DNA from: Bacteroidales bacterium
GTDB lineage: Bacteria > Bacteroidota > Bacteroidia > Bacteroidales > JAADJA01
DNA length: 9,488 bases
Direction of reading: 5' to 3'
Assembly: GCA_029933495.1 (NCBI GenBank)
Contig: JAOZOC010000098.1
Span: 1 to 9,488, forward strand
Position 1 is the stretch's first letter. Each line of letters begins with the position of its first letter. Shown here one piece after another: positions 6,747-9,488 of this stretch. A program made the translations under genes and the position numbers. The notes below the pieces were generated by a model, which did no database searches, had not been told where the DNA came from, and was given only the letters and a program-made list of their open reading frames with translations.

Positions 6747-6757
6747 GGAGACTTTTT
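6723..6757 (-). terminator. Intrinsic terminator after secDF, likely bidirectional
   Basis: On the minus strand the stem GTCTCC (6752-6747) and GGGAGAC (6737-6731) flank a loop containing TTGTTAAC, with a 6-bp GC-containing stem. It is followed by eight T (6730-6723) and preceded by five A (6757-6753) that extend the stem. It begins 22 bp after the secDF stop codon. The A-run/T-run symmetry means it could also stop transcription on the plus strand. Confidence 0.85.
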
Positions 6758-6779
6758 AACGTGTGATATTAAGAAAATA

Positions 6780-9488
6780 TTATTTTTTTCTTCTTTTTGT
6801 TTTTACTTCCTGAACCTTCTCTTTCTTCTTCATAATAAGGTCATAGGCAATGGGGCTGGCTGTGAATAGTGATGAATATGTACCAACAACAACACCAATA
6901 AGTAATGCAAAAGTAAATCCTCTGATGACCTCACCGCCAAAGATAAATATTGTCAACAGAACGACAAATGTTGTTCCTGAAGTATTGATCGTTCTGGCAA
7001 GTGTACTGTTCAGCGCAGCATTGATATTGTCCTTCATGTTACGTTTCTGATGAATATTGGTATATTCCCTGATACGGTCAAAGATAATCACGGTATCATT
7101 AATTGAATATCCGATGATTGTCAGGATAGCAGCAATGAATGCCTGGTCAATCTCAAGGCTGAACGGCATAAAACCGTATAGCAGGGAGAATAGCCCGATT
7201 GTAATTATTGTATCGTGGAACAGAGCCGCTACACCCCCAACACCGAATTGCCATTTCTTAAACCGGATTGCGATATAGATAAAGATTACGATCAGAGCAA
7301 AAACAATAGCCATTGCCGAACGGTTACGGATATCATCCGCAATAGTAGGCCCAACTTTTTGAGAACTCAGAATACCAAGAAGCTTTGATTCAACTTCCTT
7401 ATCTGATGAGAAATCGTCATAAGTGATCTTTTGATTTTTATAAAACTGCTTTAATCCCTGGAATAACTTAGTCTGAATAATTGAATCAACCTCAGGTTCA
7501 TTATTGTCAATCATAAATTTGGTAGTGATCTTAACCTGAGTTAAAGGACCAAATGTTTTAACTTCCGGGGGTACAGCCCTGCCATTTTCATTAACAAATG
7601 CCTTTGATATAGCTTTACGTACATCTTCTGTTTTGACATTCTGGTCGAACCTTACAACATAAGTACGCCCTCCTGAGAAGTCAACACCGTAGTTTAGTCC
7701 TCTGAAGGCAAGTGATATTATCGCAATAATTATTATTGAAGAAGAAATGACATAAGCAATCTTTCTTGCTTTAATAAAGTCGAAATTAACTTTACTGAAA
7801 GCATTGGCTGTAATATTGTTTGAGAACCTGACATTTTTATTTTTATTGAGTGCCCAGGTAAATATGAGACGTGAAATAAAGATAGCTGTAAAAAGTGATG
7901 ACAGAATACCTATAATAAGAGTTGTTGCAAATCCCTGAACAGGTCCTGAACCAAACACATAAAGTACGATAGCTGTCAGTAACGTCGTAACGTTACCGTC
8001 AATAATAGCTGAGTAAGCGTTTTTATAACCATCTGCAACAGCGAGTCTGATACCCTTTCCTGCTCTGACTTCTTCCTTAATACGTTCATAAATAATTACG
8101 TTAGCATCCACTGCCATACCAAGCGTAAGAACAATACCTGCAATACCAGGCAACGTTAACACAGCTCCGAATGAAGCAAGTACACCGAACAGGAAGAAAA
8201 TATTTGTTACCAGTGCAAGGTCGGCAACAAGTCCCGCAAAGTTATAATATGCAAACATATAAATCAGGATCAGGAAAAAGGCTATGATAAATGACCATAA
8301 ACCTGCATTAACAGCCTCCTTACCTAAGGATGGTCCGACAACATTTTCCTCAACAATCCTTGCCGGAGCAGGCAGTTTACCTGCTTTAAGGATATTTGCA
8401 AGGTCTTGTCCTTCTTCAATCGTAAAGTTTCCTGAAATTGATGATTGTCCGTTGGGGATTTCACCGTTAACATTAGGGGCAGAGTAAACATATGTATCAA
8501 GGACAATTGCAATTTGATTCCCTATATTTTCACCTGTAAGTCTTTTCCAGATTTTTGCTCCTTCAGCATTCATCGACATCGAAACGTCAACTTTTCCATT
8601 CTGATCATATCCCTGACGGGCATCGGTAATAACATCTCCGCCAAGAGCAGGTTTATTATCACGATTTGTAACTTTCAGGGCAATTAGCTCAAGCATATCG
8701 CTACCCTCAACTCTTGGCTTATTCATCCAGGCGAGTTTAAGGTCTCTTGGAAAAACAGATCTTGTTTCTCTCAGCATTTTGTTTACTTTAGCTGTATCTT
8801 TAATAGCTGCATAGCCTACAGTGGCATTCTGCCCAGGGAAATATTGCCCTGATTTATCCTGAACGTAAGCTGGCCTCAGTGCTGCTTGCAGAGGGTTCAT
8901 TTTAGCATAACGTGCAAAATTTGCTTCGTCAGATCCTAAGTCGGTTGTGTCACTTTCCAACTGGTCTAATAATGATAATCCTGTTGTGTCGGAGGCAGCA
9001 GCTTGGGTAGTGTCGGATAAAAGGTCAGTTCCTGATGAGCTTTTTCCCTTGTCATCCTTTTCCATAGCTTTAATTGCAGCTTCCTCAGCAAGATATTCTT
9101 GAGCAAGTTTTTTGTTCGCTTCTTCAAAATACTGATATACTTCATTAAACTTGTAAGTTTCCCAGAATTCAAGCTTAGCTGTTCCTTGTAAAAGTTTACG
9201 AACACGGTCAGGGTCTTTTATTCCCGGAAGTTCGACAAGAATTCTGTTGGATGAAGCTATTTTCTGAACATTAGGCTGTGTGACCCCAAAGCGGTCAATC
9301 CTTGTACGAAGTATATTAAATGTTCTGTCGAATGCACCTGCTGTCTCTTTACGTATTGCATCAAGCACTTCGGCATTTGTTGAATTTGCGGTTATGCCTT
9401 TATCACGAAATTCGTACAGAAAAATAGATGCAAGCTTAAAGTTTGGATCTATTTCATTTACTGACTCACCAAAGAGGGTAACAAAATC
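6780..9488 (-). CDS. secDF: SecDF fusion protein, Sec translocon accessory subunit, N-terminus beyond the window
   Basis: This inner-membrane protein uses the proton gradient to help pull proteins out of the SecYEG channel. SecD and SecF are fused. The window holds 902 residues, open to its edge; the start and first membrane helix (about 100 residues) are missing. In fragment numbering the periplasmic P1 part includes ELPGIKDPDRVRKLL (about 86-100). Five SecD helices follow at about 397-545, with GMAVDANVIIYERIKEE (D461). The SecF half has its first helix at 577-595, NYGVDFSGG (599-607), a periplasmic loop, and five more helices at about 725-885 with GYSINDTVIIFDRIRE (D798) and ARTINTS (R832). 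D461, D798 and R832 correspond to T. thermophilus D340, D637 and R671 of the proton path; D798 to R832 keeps the same 34-residue spacing. A Ser/Asp/Thr-rich insert lies at about 148-190. The tail ends in Lys/Arg. A terminator follows. Confidence 0.96.
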   Translation of the reverse strand, partial: DFVTLFGESVNEIDPNFKLASIFLYEFRDKGITANSTNAEVLDAIRKETAGAFDRTFNILRTRIDRFGVTQPNVQKIASSNRILVELPGIKDPDRVRKLLQGTAKLEFWETYKFNEVYQYFEEANKKLAQEYLAEEAAIKAMEKDDKGKSSSGTDLLSDTTQAAASDTTGLSLLDQLESDTTDLGSDEANFARYAKMNPLQAALRPAYVQDKSGQYFPGQNATVGYAAIKDTAKVNKMLRETRSVFPRDLKLAWMNKPRVEGSDMLELIALKVTNRDNKPALGGDVITDARQGYDQNGKVDVSMSMNAEGAKIWKRLTGENIGNQIAIVLDTYVYSAPNVNGEIPNGQSSISGNFTIEEGQDLANILKAGKLPAPARIVEENVVGPSLGKEAVNAGLWSFIIAFFLILIYMFAYYNFAGLVADLALVTNIFFLFGVLASFGAVLTLPGIAGIVLTLGMAVDANVIIYERIKEEVRAGKGIRLAVADGYKNAYSAIIDGNVTTLLTAIVLYVFGSGPVQGFATTLIIGILSSLFTAIFISRLIFTWALNKNKNVRFSNNITANAFSKVNFDFIKARKIAYVISSSIIIIAIISLAFRGLNYGVDFSGGRTYVVRFDQNVKTEDVRKAISKAFVNENGRAVPPEVKTFGPLTQVKITTKFMIDNNEPEVDSIIQTKLFQGLKQFYKNQKITYDDFSSDKEVESKLLGILSSQKVGPTIADDIRNRSAMAIVFALIVIFIYIAIRFKKWQFGVGGVAALFHDTIITIGLFSLLYGFMPFSLEIDQAFIAAILTIIGYSINDTVIIFDRIREYTNIHQKRNMKDNINAALNSTLARTINTSGTTFVVLLTIFIFGGEVIRGFTFALLIGVVVGTYSSLFTASPIAYDLIMKKKEKVQEVKTKRRKK

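Noticed and set aside
6349..6759. 136-codon open frame on the plus strand, rich in Phe and Leu
   Set aside because: It is the reverse of the Lys/Glu-rich Tat gene tail, which yields Phe/Leu-rich codons antisense. It also crosses the secDF terminator and has no start signal.

Overview
The window looks like chromosomal DNA from a member of the Bacteroidota. The evidence is a SecD-SecF fusion protein, the long (about 390 residue) PurM variant, an OmpA-type protein with TPR, propeller, CRD and OmpA_C domains, start codons without Shine-Dalgarno sequences, AT-rich intergenic DNA, and one match to the TAnnTTTG promoter element. All six genes lie on the minus strand, so transcription runs from high to low coordinates. 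I saw no tRNA, rRNA, CRISPR array, insertion sequence or phage gene.

Layout in transcription order. (1) 9488-6780: secDF, lacking its N-terminus at the window edge, followed by a clear hairpin/T-run terminator at about 6723-6757. (2) 6693-6223: a TatA/TatB-type protein with a long charged tail, apparently with its own promoter beside that terminator. (3) 6093-1637: a probable three-gene operon. It holds an 823-residue PorE-like OmpA protein, a four-helix membrane protein of unknown function 9 bp later, and purM 17 bp after that. (4) 1636-1281: 356 bp without a gene, holding a cluster of small hairpins bounded by a perfect 16-bp inverted repeat. (5) 1280-1: the N-terminal part of a secreted M16 zinc peptidase that runs off the window.

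Most of the window serves the cell envelope: Sec export, Tat export, a periplasmic peptidoglycan-binding scaffold, an unknown membrane protein and an exported peptidase. The exception is purM, a purine biosynthesis enzyme that appears to be co-transcribed with the envelope genes.

The main points for a second look are: a C-terminal domain on the OmpA protein that resembles a retropepsin-type aspartic protease whose catalytic Asp-Thr/Ser-Gly has become Asn-Lys-Lys; the hairpin repeat cluster at 1368-1617; and an apparent in-frame loss of about 20 residues in the M16 peptidase. I found no convincing complete new defence or mobile system. The genes are otherwise ordinary Bacteroidota genes.
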